A stretch of DNA of 64,000 nt, from assembly GCA_965242895.1 (NCBI GenBank), contig OZ251507.1, forward strand, positions 496,001 to 560,000. The letters run 5' to 3'. The position numbers and the translations under genes were made by a program. The notes beneath the pieces are model-generated. The model saw only the letters and a list, made by a program, of their open reading frames with translations. It had not been told where the DNA came from and did not search any database. Each line of letters begins with the position of its first letter. Position 1 is the stretch's first letter. The stretch is from CATQHL01 sp965242895. GTDB taxonomy: Bacteria > Actinomycetota > Acidimicrobiia > Acidimicrobiales > CATQHL01. This document shows positions 52,101 through 60,843 of the stretch, in pieces.

Positions 52101-53443
52101 TGAGCGATTTCGGGCCACTCCGCACGCTTCCCGAATCGATACCGCGGGAACTGCCGCGGAGCGAACCTCGGCTGCGGCAAACCACCAAGCCAGGCGGTCT
52201 GCTGCGCCGCCCTTGGTTTATCCGCCTGCTCGCCATCGGCATACTCCTAGCGGTCTGGCAGCTGGTCGCCTTCACTAACGCCAGGATCCCTGGCATCCAA
52301 GAAGTGGTCAGGTTCTTTTTCACGGAGTTGACCGGAGGAGTCCACGCTGGGAGATCGCTGCGAGGCAACCTCTGGGGGCCGCTTCTGACTAGCCTGCAGC
52401 GCTACGGCATCGGCCTGCTCATAGGCCTCCCGGCCGGGTTCGGGCTGGGAATTCTGATCGGAGCCTCTAGGTTGGCGCGCGGCCTGCTGAACGACACGAC
52501 GCTCGCCCTGCTGGCGCTGCCCTCGGTGGTCTGGGCGTTCCTGTCCTCGCTCTGGTTCGGCCTGACTTCGCAGGGTCCGATCTTTGCGGTGGTTTTGACC
52601 GTCACCCCTTTCGTGGCCGTGAGCGTGAGTTCCGGGGTGCGCAACATCGACAAGGGGCTCGTGGATATGTGCACCTCCTTCCGCGTGCCGCTGCTGCGCC
52701 GCACTCAGCATCTCATCTTGGGGGGGACGCTGCCGAGCGCCATCACCGGCATCAGGCTGGCGTTCATGGCGGGATGGAACAGCCTGCTAATCGTGGAGTG
52801 GTTCGGCTCCACTTCCGGCGTGGGATACAGGGCCAGGTTCTTGCATGATTTTCAGGAGTTCCCTGGGTTCGTGTCGTGGGTGCTCCTGTTCATCCTGTTG
52901 ATAATGCTCGTCGACCGCTTCTTGCTGAGGCCGCTTGAACGGCGCGCCTTCCGCTGGAACGAGCGCCCGCTGCTGACGCTCGAAGAAGGCGACGACTTCC
53001 AAATGCCGGAGCAAGACACGCTTCCGCAGGACACCCTCCAGCAGGGCTTCCTTGAGCAGCACGCTCCTCAACAGGACGCCCCCCAGCACGCTCCCCAGCA
53101 GCACACCTTCCAACAGAACACCTTCCAGCAACACACCCCCCAACACACCCCCCAGCAGCACACCTTCCAGCAAAACGCCCCTCAACACCACGCCCCCCCG
53201 CAGAACACCTTCCAACAGCACGCCCCCCAGCACCACGCCCCTCAACAGGACACCCTCCAACACGCCCCCCAGCAGAACACCTTCCAACAGCACGCCCCCC
53301 AGCACACCCCCCAAGACGCTCCCCAGCAACACACCCCGCAACACACCCCCCAGCACTCCCTCCAAGACGCCCCTCAGCAGGACACCCTCCAGAACGCCCC
53401 CCAGCCGACCACCCCCCAGCACGCCCCCGAAGACACCCCCTAG
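52100..53443 (+). CDS. NitT/TauT-type ABC importer permease 2 with Gln/His/Pro repeat tail
   Basis: 447 residues from GTG 52100 (GGAGG upstream; overlaps the previous TAG). Residues ~1-285 are an SsuC-type permease: IRLLAIGILLAVWQLVAFTN, YGIGLLIGLPAGFGLGILIG, ALPSVVWAFLSSLWFGLTSQ and CTSFRVPLLRRTQHLILGGT. From about 294 to the end the sequence is a low-complexity tail (repeats such as QHAPQQNTFQQ, QHTPQ, QDTLQ), encoded by ~15-bp units. The tail follows the last helix and should be cytoplasmic. Not seen in usual family members. The reverse strand there reads as a Gly/Val/Leu repeat frame by coincidence. Confidence 0.87.
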   Translation: MSDFGPLRTLPESIPRELPRSEPRLRQTTKPGGLLRRPWFIRLLAIGILLAVWQLVAFTNARIPGIQEVVRFFFTELTGGVHAGRSLRGNLWGPLLTSLQRYGIGLLIGLPAGFGLGILIGASRLARGLLNDTTLALLALPSVVWAFLSSLWFGLTSQGPIFAVVLTVTPFVAVSVSSGVRNIDKGLVDMCTSFRVPLLRRTQHLILGGTLPSAITGIRLAFMAGWNSLLIVEWFGSTSGVGYRARFLHDFQEFPGFVSWVLLFILLIMLVDRFLLRPLERRAFRWNERPLLTLEEGDDFQMPEQDTLPQDTLQQGFLEQHAPQQDAPQHAPQQHTFQQNTFQQHTPQHTPQQHTFQQNAPQHHAPPQNTFQQHAPQHHAPQQDTLQHAPQQNTFQQHAPQHTPQDAPQQHTPQHTPQHSLQDAPQQDTLQNAPQPTTPQHAPEDTP

Positions 53444-53474
53444 AAACAACACATTTGCAGAAAGATAGGAACAG

Positions 53475-54236
53475 ATGGCCACCATCCTGATCGAAAACCT
53501 CACAAAGATTTTCCCCCCCACCACCAATCAGCCCAACCAGATACAGGCGATAGGCGGCGTGAACATATCGATCACCGGCAACGTACTGGTAGCCATAGTA
53601 GGGCCGTCGGGGTGCGGCAAGACGACGCTGCTCAACATCGTCGCAGGCGTCGAACAGTCCACTTCAGGGACCGTGCGCTCAGTGCAGGACGGCGTGCCGG
53701 CGCACATCAGCTACGTATTTCAGGAACCCCGCCTGCTCCCTTGGCGGACGATCGTCAACAACATGCTCTTCGTGCTAGACCGCAAGTCGGACAGGTCTCG
53801 GCGTGAAGCAGAGTTCTACCTTTCGATGGTAGGTCTCAGCGAAGTAGCCAACCTCTATCCGTCGCAGCTATCCGCCGGAATGCAGCAGCGCGTCAACATC
53901 GCACGCGCCTTCCTGGTCAATCCGGACGTGCTTCTGATGGATGAGCCCTTCAGTCACCTAGACGCATTGACGGGGCGCTCCCTGCGCGACTACCTGCAGC
54001 GAATCTGGCTGCAGACCCGCAAGACTGCGATACTGGTTACGCACGACGTCAACGAGGCGGTGGAGCTCGCCGACCGGGTCATCATGATGCGGCCGGGCGG
54101 CGTCGTCTACGACGACATTCCGATTGACCTGCCCCGCCCCCGCCATCCGAACAACCCCGAGCTTCAGAACTTGCAAAACGACATCTTGCACAGATTCGAC
54201 TCCATGGAGGCTGCCGTCAGATTCGGCGTCGGTTAA
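53475..54236 (+). CDS. NitT/TauT-type ABC importer ATP-binding protein (SsuB-like)
   Basis: 253 residues, last gene of the importer operon. Walker A AIVGPSGCGKTTLLNIVAGV (about 38-50), Q-loop region YVFQEPRLLPWRTI, signature QLSAGMQQRVNIARAF, Walker B DVLLMDEPFSHLDALTGR, switch ILVTHDVNEAVELADRV. ATG 31 bp after the permease stop. The 3' end of the gene is partly duplicated just downstream. Confidence 0.93.
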   Translation: MATILIENLTKIFPPTTNQPNQIQAIGGVNISITGNVLVAIVGPSGCGKTTLLNIVAGVEQSTSGTVRSVQDGVPAHISYVFQEPRLLPWRTIVNNMLFVLDRKSDRSRREAEFYLSMVGLSEVANLYPSQLSAGMQQRVNIARAFLVNPDVLLMDEPFSHLDALTGRSLRDYLQRIWLQTRKTAILVTHDVNEAVELADRVIMMRPGGVVYDDIPIDLPRPRHPNNPELQNLQNDILHRFDSMEAAVRFGVG

Positions 54237-54366
54237 AGCTGAAGGTCGGCGTCGACCGGCGTCGGTTAAAGCTGAAAACCGCTGAAGGTCGAGAAGTCTT
54301 AACGTACTGGAGCAAGCAGTTTAATCTGCTGAGTTGCTTAGTCTCAACTTACTGAATTAATCAGTC
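54225..54366. repeat. Duplicated 3' end of the SsuB gene and further imperfect repeats
   Basis: The segment CGGCGTCGGTTAAAGCTGAA, which contains the stop codon, occurs at 54225-54244 and again at 54257-54276 with GCTGAAGGTCG copies. Beyond it, CTGAGTT-n-CTTAGTCTCAAC-like units (54325-54385) repeat into the next gene's stop. No terminator hairpin with a T-run is clear. Confidence 0.7.
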
Positions 54367-56703
54367 TCAACGTGCTGAGTTACGGGTAAGGACGCGTATC
54401 TCGTTTACTTCAACACCGACGGCTTCGGTTTCGGTGTAAATCCCGTAATCCCTGCTTGAAGCAACATGTATCACACGAGAGTTGGCGACTTCTGGAGTTA
54501 TTAGTCCCAGGAGCAAAGCTACCCTAAACTCGTCGCTTGTGCTACCATTTCTTGCTAGCGTAATTGTGTTTCCACCCGAATCTTCTACTTTCGTTACTCC
54601 AGAAGAGTTGTAGTGAACCGTAATCGTATTGCCTTCATGGTCGGTAGTTTCACTATTGCCATCAGATTCCCTACTAATAGAAGACGGTAGACTAATTTGG
54701 GCGCCGTCGCTATATTCACCGCCACTACCTGCATATCTACTCAACTGCGTCGCAATCGCCGATTGTCTTCGTGTTATCGGGAATGTTGCTTCCCAAAGAT
54801 CAAGCGTTTCATCGGAAGTAGCTATTCTTTCACTAGTATTAGGATCCCTTAAGTTATATCCTGCTTCAGTGCTAGTGGAAAGCGTCACACCAGTAACACT
54901 GTAATAGCCTGCCTTCTCCGGCCTCCATTTACACCAGATCGGCATCTCCAAATGGCAATCACGTTCTGCTGAGTAGAGATCTCCTTGTGCTGTTGTCAAC
55001 TCGGTTTGTTCTTCCGTCGTCAAGTCATTCCACCAGTCCAATGCGTCCGCCCCGAACAGTCTAGTGATTCTTGTTCTGTGCTCTGCACTCTCACCCGGCC
55101 AGAGTTCCTCCACCTTTATAAAGAATGATGGAGCAAACTGAACAATACACTCCCCTACACTCGACCAGGATGTCTGTGTCCCTCCTGGAATCCTGGCAAG
55201 CCTGACCGTTTCATCATCCGTTAAAATGTTTATGCCGACATTCTCATAAACAGGAAGCGCCCGGCCGTAAACATATACTGGATTGTCGTACCGGGGAGAA
55301 TAACTGTAGGAAAATTCTGGGATATCTTCGAAAGTAAAAAGCACATCTATATTCACTACAGGCAGACCTGATTGGTGAACCGAGCGCACCTCTAGGCGAC
55401 CGGGAGGAGGATCCTGACAAACAGCGGAACCCCGCCTCCAGTGTCCTCCGGCATTTCTGATCGTACTTTTTAGAGCTGAGGCAGTCCGGTTGTACGTAGG
55501 TTGGCCGATTATTTCCTCAGGGCAATCGGAGGAAACGCTCTCAAAGGGCAGAACTAAGCAAGGCGAACATCCGCTGCGGCTGGCGTTCATATCGGCCGTT
55601 TCCTTGTTGCTGTCGCTTGCATCTATATACGCCGCCTGAAGGCCAGCACAGGTCAAGTTTCTTAGGATTGCGTCGCAACCTCCTGTCCGGCTCGCCCGCA
55701 TCAAACAGTACGCCGTTTCGACAGCGCAGTCGACGCCGCTCGGTACCACTGTCCTGTTGCAGTCCACGTTCAACTTTGCAGAATCAAAAGTGCACCAATA
55801 AAGAGCGGCAGACCCGCCTGAAACCGCCGTGAAGTCGGTTGAAACATTGGAGCACAACCTGGAATCGTCGTAGTCATCGCCTGCGTAACTCTCACATTCC
55901 AGAACCGCGAAAGTGGGGGCTCCGCTTACGGTGTCGCAAGCCGGATGCGTCTCACCTTCCGCTAACTCTGCGCTGCTTGGGCGGTAACACGAATTGAATG
56001 CGTTGCTTGGCAGATATCCGTCTGGACAAGTCCATGAACGGCGCTGAATAGCCTTGCACCTCCAGAAGTTGTGTTCGTCGTCGACGAGGTCGTCGTCATT
56101 GGCGTCGTAAGCGTCATCGACGACGCCGTCGTTGTCGGCATCCCAGTTCGTAGCGTCCGTCCAGCCGTCCCTGAACAAGAGCCCCGCCGAACAGGTGCGC
56201 AGCACGTGTATTCGGCAAGTCTCATTGTCGACCGAAATGACCACCGCATTGCTCACCCCTGGGGTGGTGCACTCCGCAGGTTTGGGTGTCCCTGCGGCCT
56301 CCTTGTAGCAGTACGCAGGAAAGGACAGGGAAATGTTCGGGTAGCCCGTCGGGCAAGGGACGGGAATGTTCAATTCGCAGTTCTCCGTCCTTGTTATCCA
56401 GCCGGTAGGCGTAGTCGGGCAGGAAGCGGGAGTCCCCGTTGTGTAGTCCGGTTCGGTGTCGTCGTCGTCATCATCGTCATCATCGTCATCGTCATCGTCC
56501 GACGGCGGATCTTGAGCCTGCGCCGGGGAAGGCGCTGTCAAGTCATCGAGCGGACCGGGCAGGGTTTCAGTCGAGAACGGAGCGGCCAGCAGCGTGATCA
56601 GCAGCAGGCAGCCTGCTATCGTCAGGCGGCTTCGCCGGCGCAGCCTGCTAGAGCGCTTCGTCGTATTCTCGTTAGGCTTGTCGTTGGGCCTGATTTTCCT
56701 CAT
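54367..56703 (-). CDS. Large secreted Cys-rich protein with poly-Asp run
   Basis: About 778 residues from ATG 56703, which overlaps the stop of the upstream gene (ATGA). Signal peptide LTIAGCLLLITLLAAPFS. Residues ~68-82 include 14 consecutive Asp encoded by mixed GAC/GAT codons. Then many Cys (over 30) in a domain with WDADNDGVVDDAYDANDDDL (calcium-loop-like Asp/Asn repeats) and segments such as FWRCKAIQRRSWTCPDGYLP. The C-terminal half has beta-rich Ser/Thr sequence ending VEVNEIRVLTRNSAR. The 3' part is visibly more AT-rich than the rest of the locus. No family recognised. It may be a surface or matrix protein that binds calcium. Confidence 0.7.
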   Translation of the reverse strand: MRKIRPNDKPNENTTKRSSRLRRRSRLTIAGCLLLITLLAAPFSTETLPGPLDDLTAPSPAQAQDPPSDDDDDDDDDDDDDDTEPDYTTGTPASCPTTPTGWITRTENCELNIPVPCPTGYPNISLSFPAYCYKEAAGTPKPAECTTPGVSNAVVISVDNETCRIHVLRTCSAGLLFRDGWTDATNWDADNDGVVDDAYDANDDDLVDDEHNFWRCKAIQRRSWTCPDGYLPSNAFNSCYRPSSAELAEGETHPACDTVSGAPTFAVLECESYAGDDYDDSRLCSNVSTDFTAVSGGSAALYWCTFDSAKLNVDCNRTVVPSGVDCAVETAYCLMRASRTGGCDAILRNLTCAGLQAAYIDASDSNKETADMNASRSGCSPCLVLPFESVSSDCPEEIIGQPTYNRTASALKSTIRNAGGHWRRGSAVCQDPPPGRLEVRSVHQSGLPVVNIDVLFTFEDIPEFSYSYSPRYDNPVYVYGRALPVYENVGINILTDDETVRLARIPGGTQTSWSSVGECIVQFAPSFFIKVEELWPGESAEHRTRITRLFGADALDWWNDLTTEEQTELTTAQGDLYSAERDCHLEMPIWCKWRPEKAGYYSVTGVTLSTSTEAGYNLRDPNTSERIATSDETLDLWEATFPITRRQSAIATQLSRYAGSGGEYSDGAQISLPSSISRESDGNSETTDHEGNTITVHYNSSGVTKVEDSGGNTITLARNGSTSDEFRVALLLGLITPEVANSRVIHVASSRDYGIYTETEAVGVEVNEIRVLTRNSAR

Positions 56704-57716
56704 GTCCAATTGCGCGGGCAGTTCTCTTCCTCGTGTTCTCCGCTGCAGAGGTCTTCTTCTGTGACCGCTGCGTTGGCGACGTTCCACAACTGGCCTTCGG
56801 CAATCCACGCCTCTACCCGAAGCCGCCATTCGTACACCCATTCTAGGAGTTCGCCGCAGCCGTCCGCGGGACGATGGAACAGGCGGGAGACACGCAAGGT
56901 AACGTCGGCAACCTCGTCCTCCTGACCAGAAGCCAGCGCCAGCAGGTAGGTCTGCAGGCGAACCGGCGCCTGCGGCTCCGCCACTACTCCCCCGTCGGCG
57001 GCCAGGACGGTGGGATAGCCGGGCTTCACGCAGGCGGCGGCCAGGACAGCGTCGGCGGCATGGGCGATTACCTCGACTTCGCCGGGATAATTGGGGGCTT
57101 CGAGGCGGCGGCTTTCACGCTCTATGTAGGAGGCCAGCACCTCTAGGTTTGCAGTGCGGGCGGGAGGCAGCGAAACGGCAGACACGCAAATCTGCGAAAG
57201 CACGCTCGGTTCGAACAGCGCCTGGGAGGTCGTGCGCTCATAGAGCATGACGGCCAGGGCGGCCGCCTTGTGAATGTCACCTAACACCTGCGAGTCAACG
57301 TGGGCGGCGGGAGCGGCTATGCCGTCGAGTTCCCAGGGGGTCTCGCACACCTCGGGCGGAAAAGCCCAGTCCAATTCGGAAGACCACTTCGGAAAGTAGC
57401 GTGCCCGCAGACGCCCCAGCGCCGTCCGAGGGTCGGCGTCAGGGTCGCCGATCTGAGCGCTCTCCTCCCAGGGGTCGACGCCTGGATCGGCGCCAGCAGG
57501 GGGAGCGCCCGCTGAGGGAACGCCGGCTGGGGGAGCGCCCGCTTCGGCTGCGGCAGCCGCCGACTGCGGCAGGGATTCAGCGCCGGAGTTGCCCTCCGCT
57601 GGGGAGGCGCCGGACGAACAGGAAAGCGTTCCCCCCAGCGCCGCCAGCGCCCCTGCCAGCGCCAGCGCCGCTAGCCCCAATGCGCTCAGCCGCCCACCCC
57701 TCGGCGAGTCCCTCAA
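56700..57716 (-). CDS. Predicted lipoprotein of unknown function
   Basis: 338 residues. Signal-like helix LGLAALALAGALAALGG with a possible lipid-anchored Cys (GTLSCSS). Then an Ala/Gly/Pro repeat linker (EAGAPPAGVPSAGAPPAGAD) and a mainly helical domain: WAFPPEVCETPWELDGIAAP, HVDSQVLGDIHKAAALAVML, PSVLSQICVSAVSLP, and a C-terminal Trp/Cys-rich part (CGELLEWVYEWRLRVEAWIA). It is cotranscribed with the poly-Asp secreted protein (4-bp overlap), so the two may act together on the cell surface. Confidence 0.65.
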   Translation of the reverse strand: MRDSPRGGRLSALGLAALALAGALAALGGTLSCSSGASPAEGNSGAESLPQSAAAAAEAGAPPAGVPSAGAPPAGADPGVDPWEESAQIGDPDADPRTALGRLRARYFPKWSSELDWAFPPEVCETPWELDGIAAPAAHVDSQVLGDIHKAAALAVMLYERTTSQALFEPSVLSQICVSAVSLPPARTANLEVLASYIERESRRLEAPNYPGEVEVIAHAADAVLAAACVKPGYPTVLAADGGVVAEPQAPVRLQTYLLALASGQEDEVADVTLRVSRLFHRPADGCGELLEWVYEWRLRVEAWIAEGQLWNVANAAVTEEDLCSGEHEEENCPRNWT

Positions 57717-57762
57717 GACTCACCCGACAAGTAGTCGCTGCCCTGAGAGCCTGGAACCTCGG

Positions 57763-57849
57763 TGCCCGGGATGGGATTTGAACCCATACGCCTTATTCAG
57801 GCAGAGGGGTTTAAGCCCTCAGCGTCTACCGATTCCGCCACCCGGGCTC
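57763..57849 (-). tRNA. tRNA-Leu (anticodon UAA)
   Basis: Reverse strand. Acceptor stem GCCCGGG pairs with CCCGGGC; D region GGTAGACGC; anticodon stem GAGGG/CCCTC with loop CTTAAAC, so the anticodon is TAA (Leu UUA codons); a long variable arm (CTGCCTGAATAAGGCGTAT) as in Leu tRNAs; T arm TGGGTTCAAATCCCA. 87 nt; CCA is not fully encoded. Lies 31 bp downstream of ligA on the same strand. Confidence 0.93.
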
Positions 57850-57880
57850 TCCAATTACGCTAACCGACCGGCGCTGGGGT

Positions 57881-60643
57881 TCAAGCGGGATCCCCGCCTT
57901 CTGCGGAGGGGGCGTGTCCGGTGGACAGCAGACGCTCGAAGTCGTCCCCCTCGATTACGGGGACGTTCAGCGCTGCCGCCTTCTTGAGCTTCGACGCCCC
58001 GGGCGAGTCTCCTGTTATCAACGCAGTGGTCGTCCGCGACACGCCGGAAGTTGACTTTCCCCCGCGGGCTCGGATGGCCGCAGCAGCTTCTTCCCGTGTG
58101 CGCCCGGGGAGGCTCCCAGTGATCACGAACGACTTACCTTCGAGGACATTCGACTCGGGAATCGGCGCCCCTGCCTCGCCGGCGAACAGCGCCCCGGCCT
58201 CGGCGGCGGACGGATCGGCAATCTCGCCGGCGGGCGGCGCCCCGAACTCGACGCCCGCCTGGCGCAGTCTTTCGATGATCTCCCGGTTAGACGGGTCGGC
58301 GAAATGCTCACGGATGCTCGACGCCAACACGTGGCCGAGTCCGTCGACGGCGGCCAGTTCGTCGGCCTCGGCGGCGGCGACCGCGTCTAGGTGCCCGAAC
58401 TCTTCTGCCAGGACGTCGCTGGCCGCAGACCCCACATGGCGAATGTTCAGCCCGAAGATCAGACGCCCCAGCGATCTGCTCTTGGAATCTTCGACCCCCG
58501 ATCGAAGATTCTCTGCGTTCTTCTTCCCGAAAGTCCGCTCCACCTTGAGGTCTGCGAGCATTTTCGGATCGAGTGAGTAAATGTCCGCCAGATCGTTCAC
58601 GAGCCCCGCCTCGACCATCCTTTTCGCCAAGACCTCCCCCAGACCGCCAATCGCCATAGCTGAGGGGGCTGCGAAATCCTTGATCCGTTTCGCCAAGGCC
58701 GCGCCGCCCGCCGGAGGTTCACCCGCTGCCGGGGCTGCCCCACCCGCCGGAGGTTCGCCGCCCGCCGGAGGTTCGCCGCCCGCCGCCGGAGGTTCGCCGC
58801 CCTCCAGGGAGTTGGCAGCGGCGTCTTCGCATCCCTCCGCAGCTTCCACGCCGGCAGCCGCCAGCGAAGCCAGAATCCTGAGAGTCTCAGGGTCGGAGTA
58901 GAAGGCGTGCACCCCCTCGGCAACGGCCTTGTGTATCTTCTCCACTTCGGCGATCTCCTCCTCCGAGGCGGCGAGGAGCGCCCGCACGCTTCCGAACCGC
59001 TCGGCCAGCTGCTGGCTTCCCTTCGGCCCGAGACCCTCCACCTTCAAGCCGGCCAGCAGACAGGCCAACGGGCGCGAACGAGACTCCCTGATCTGCCTCA
59101 GCAGCGATTCGGCGCAATACTCGCCGAACTCCGAGGGGATGGTCAGTCCGGCGATCCGTTCGAAGTCCAGCGAGTAGACGTCCGCTACGTCGGAGACAAG
59201 GCCGCTGTCTCTGAAGAGGGTCACGTTCTTCTCGCCCAGACCTTCGATGTCCATCGCTCCTCGAGAGGCGAAGTGGGCTATCCGCCCCACCTGCTGATGC
59301 GGGCACGGCCCGTAGACGCAGTGGTGGGCGGCGTCGCCTGGGCTGCGCAGGAGGCGGGTGCGGTGAGGGCAGGGGCAGAACTCGGGGAACTCCCAGGCGG
59401 GCAGCCCCGTGGGGCGCTCAGACAGCACCGGGCGCAGAACTTCGGGGATGACGTCTCCCGCCTTGCGAACCACCACGACGTCGCCTGGGCGCACGTCCTT
59501 GACGCGCACCTGATCCTCGTTGTGCAGAGTGGCCATCTTCACCGTGGAGCCGCCCACGAACACCGGGGCTAGCACGGCGAAGGGGGTGGCCTTGCCTTTG
59601 CCGCCTATGGAGATCATGATGTCCAGCAGCCTGGTGCTCTTCTCCTCGGGCGGGAACTTGTAGGCCAGAGCCCAGCGGGGATGGCGGGCAGTCGTCCCTA
59701 ACACGTCGTGCAGGCTCAGGTCGTCCACTTTGATCACGACCCCGTCAACCTCATAGTCGTTGTCGTGACGCCGCTCCTCGCTGCGGCGCAGATACTCCCA
59801 CACATCCTCGAGGGTGTCGACCCGCTTCCAGTCGGGGTTGACCGGCAGACCCAGTTCGGCCAAGTACTCCAGAGTTTCGCTGTGCCGAGCGAGACTCGGC
59901 CCTCCCTCCAGCCCCGCCAGGGCGTAGCACCACCAGTTGAGTTCCTTGTGCACGTTCGTGGAAGGATCCTTCTGACGAATAGCGCCCGCCGCCGTGTTGC
60001 GGGGATTGGCGTACCGCTCCTTGCCGTCGGCCTCCATCCGAGCGTTCAGGTCGTCGAACTCCGAGAGCTTCATGTAGACCTCTCCCCGCACCTCCATGCG
60101 CTCCGGGGCTCCCGCCCCTAGAACCCCTAGAAAGGGACAGATGTCGGGAATCCGCACGGCGTTGTGCGTGATGTCCTCCCCCTCCTTCCCGTTCCCCCGA
60201 GTGGCCGCACGAACCATGCGTCCGCCCTCGTAGAGCACGGAAATCGCCAGCCCGTCGAACTTGGGCTCGCAGACGTATGACTCGGCGGGACGATTGATGT
60301 GACGCTCCACCCGGGCTGACCAGGCGCGAAGTTCGGCGAGGTCGAAGGCGTTGTCGAGCGACATCATCGGCGGGTTGTGCTCGACCGGGGCGAACATCTC
60401 GGAGGGGGGGGCGCCTACCTGCCGGGTCGGGGAGTCCTCTTCCGCCAAGTCGGGGCGGCGGGCTTCGAGCGCCTCTAGTTCCCTTCTCAGAGCGTCGTAT
60501 TCGGCGTCGGGTATCTCGGGGGCGTCCTCCTGGTGATAGAGGACGTCGTGGCGGCGGAGCGCTCGACGCAACTCCTCCATGCGCTCCTTGACCGATGCGA
60601 GCGTCTCTTCCACTGCCACGACTCTAATTGTGCCGCGATTCAA
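57881..60643 (-). CDS. ligA: NAD-dependent DNA ligase with duplicated HhH region
   Basis: 920 residues against a usual ~670. N-terminal domain Ia (EELRRALRRHDVLYHQED), adenylation domain with CEPKFDGLAISVLYEGG (active Lys 128) and EGEDITHNAVRIP, OB fold (VFVGGSTVKMATLHNEDQV), zinc Cys (FCPCPHR...HHCVYGPCPHQ, about 425-455) and a first helix-hairpin-helix region (MDIEGLGEKNVTLFRDSGLV). Then a Gly/Glu/Pro repeat linker (GGEPPAGGEPPAGG, about 609-651), and a second copy of the HhH region (MAIGGLGEVLAKRMVEAGLV...ADIYSLDPKMLADLKVE), then BRCT (KSFVITGSLPGRTREEAAAA). The second copy aligns along its whole length with the first. Upstream start is near a repeat tract, so the exact start is uncertain. 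Confidence 0.92.
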   Translation of the reverse strand: MNRGTIRVVAVEETLASVKERMEELRRALRRHDVLYHQEDAPEIPDAEYDALRRELEALEARRPDLAEEDSPTRQVGAPPSEMFAPVEHNPPMMSLDNAFDLAELRAWSARVERHINRPAESYVCEPKFDGLAISVLYEGGRMVRAATRGNGKEGEDITHNAVRIPDICPFLGVLGAGAPERMEVRGEVYMKLSEFDDLNARMEADGKERYANPRNTAAGAIRQKDPSTNVHKELNWWCYALAGLEGGPSLARHSETLEYLAELGLPVNPDWKRVDTLEDVWEYLRRSEERRHDNDYEVDGVVIKVDDLSLHDVLGTTARHPRWALAYKFPPEEKSTRLLDIMISIGGKGKATPFAVLAPVFVGGSTVKMATLHNEDQVRVKDVRPGDVVVVRKAGDVIPEVLRPVLSERPTGLPAWEFPEFCPCPHRTRLLRSPGDAAHHCVYGPCPHQQVGRIAHFASRGAMDIEGLGEKNVTLFRDSGLVSDVADVYSLDFERIAGLTIPSEFGEYCAESLLRQIRESRSRPLACLLAGLKVEGLGPKGSQQLAERFGSVRALLAASEEEIAEVEKIHKAVAEGVHAFYSDPETLRILASLAAAGVEAAEGCEDAAANSLEGGEPPAAGGEPPAGGEPPAGGAAPAAGEPPAGGAALAKRIKDFAAPSAMAIGGLGEVLAKRMVEAGLVNDLADIYSLDPKMLADLKVERTFGKKNAENLRSGVEDSKSRSLGRLIFGLNIRHVGSAASDVLAEEFGHLDAVAAAEADELAAVDGLGHVLASSIREHFADPSNREIIERLRQAGVEFGAPPAGEIADPSAAEAGALFAGEAGAPIPESNVLEGKSFVITGSLPGRTREEAAAAIRARGGKSTSGVSRTTTALITGDSPGASKLKKAAALNVPVIEGDDFERLLSTGHAPSAEGGDPA

Positions 60644-60800
60644 CCCGCCGACGCCCCGCCGACGCCCGCCTGGGGGTCTGCCACCCGCCGTTGAGGTGCC
60701 CGCCGACGCCCGCCGAGGTGCCTGCTGGATGCCTGCCGGGGGGCAGTCGGGGCGCCCGCCGGCGCCCGCCGACGCCCGCCTGGGGGCAGTCGGGCGCCCC
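60644..60800. repeat. Low-complexity repeats between ligA and the next gene
   Basis: Repeated units of CCGCCGACGCCCGCC and CCGCCTGGGG in both orientations of the coding frames. It is 157 bp upstream of ligA; no gene frame is supported apart from artificial extensions. Confidence 0.8.
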
Positions 60801-60843
60801 GCCTGGGTGCGTGACGGGGAGGATTTCCAAGCACGCTTGTGGG

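Noticed and set aside
52787..53527. Reverse-strand frame of Gly/Val/Leu repeats resembling a pentapeptide-repeat protein
   Set aside because: It is the complement of the QHAP repeat tail of the permease; the sense strand has conserved permease motifs and overlapping starts, so the antisense frame is a shadow.
54237..54366. Terminator after the SsuB gene
   Set aside because: Only direct repeats are present, with no stable hairpin followed by a T-run.
60628..60843. N-terminal extension of the membrane protein at 60844
   Set aside because: It consists of Pro/Arg/Cys-rich translation of a repeat tract; the hydrophobic protein begins at GTG 60844.
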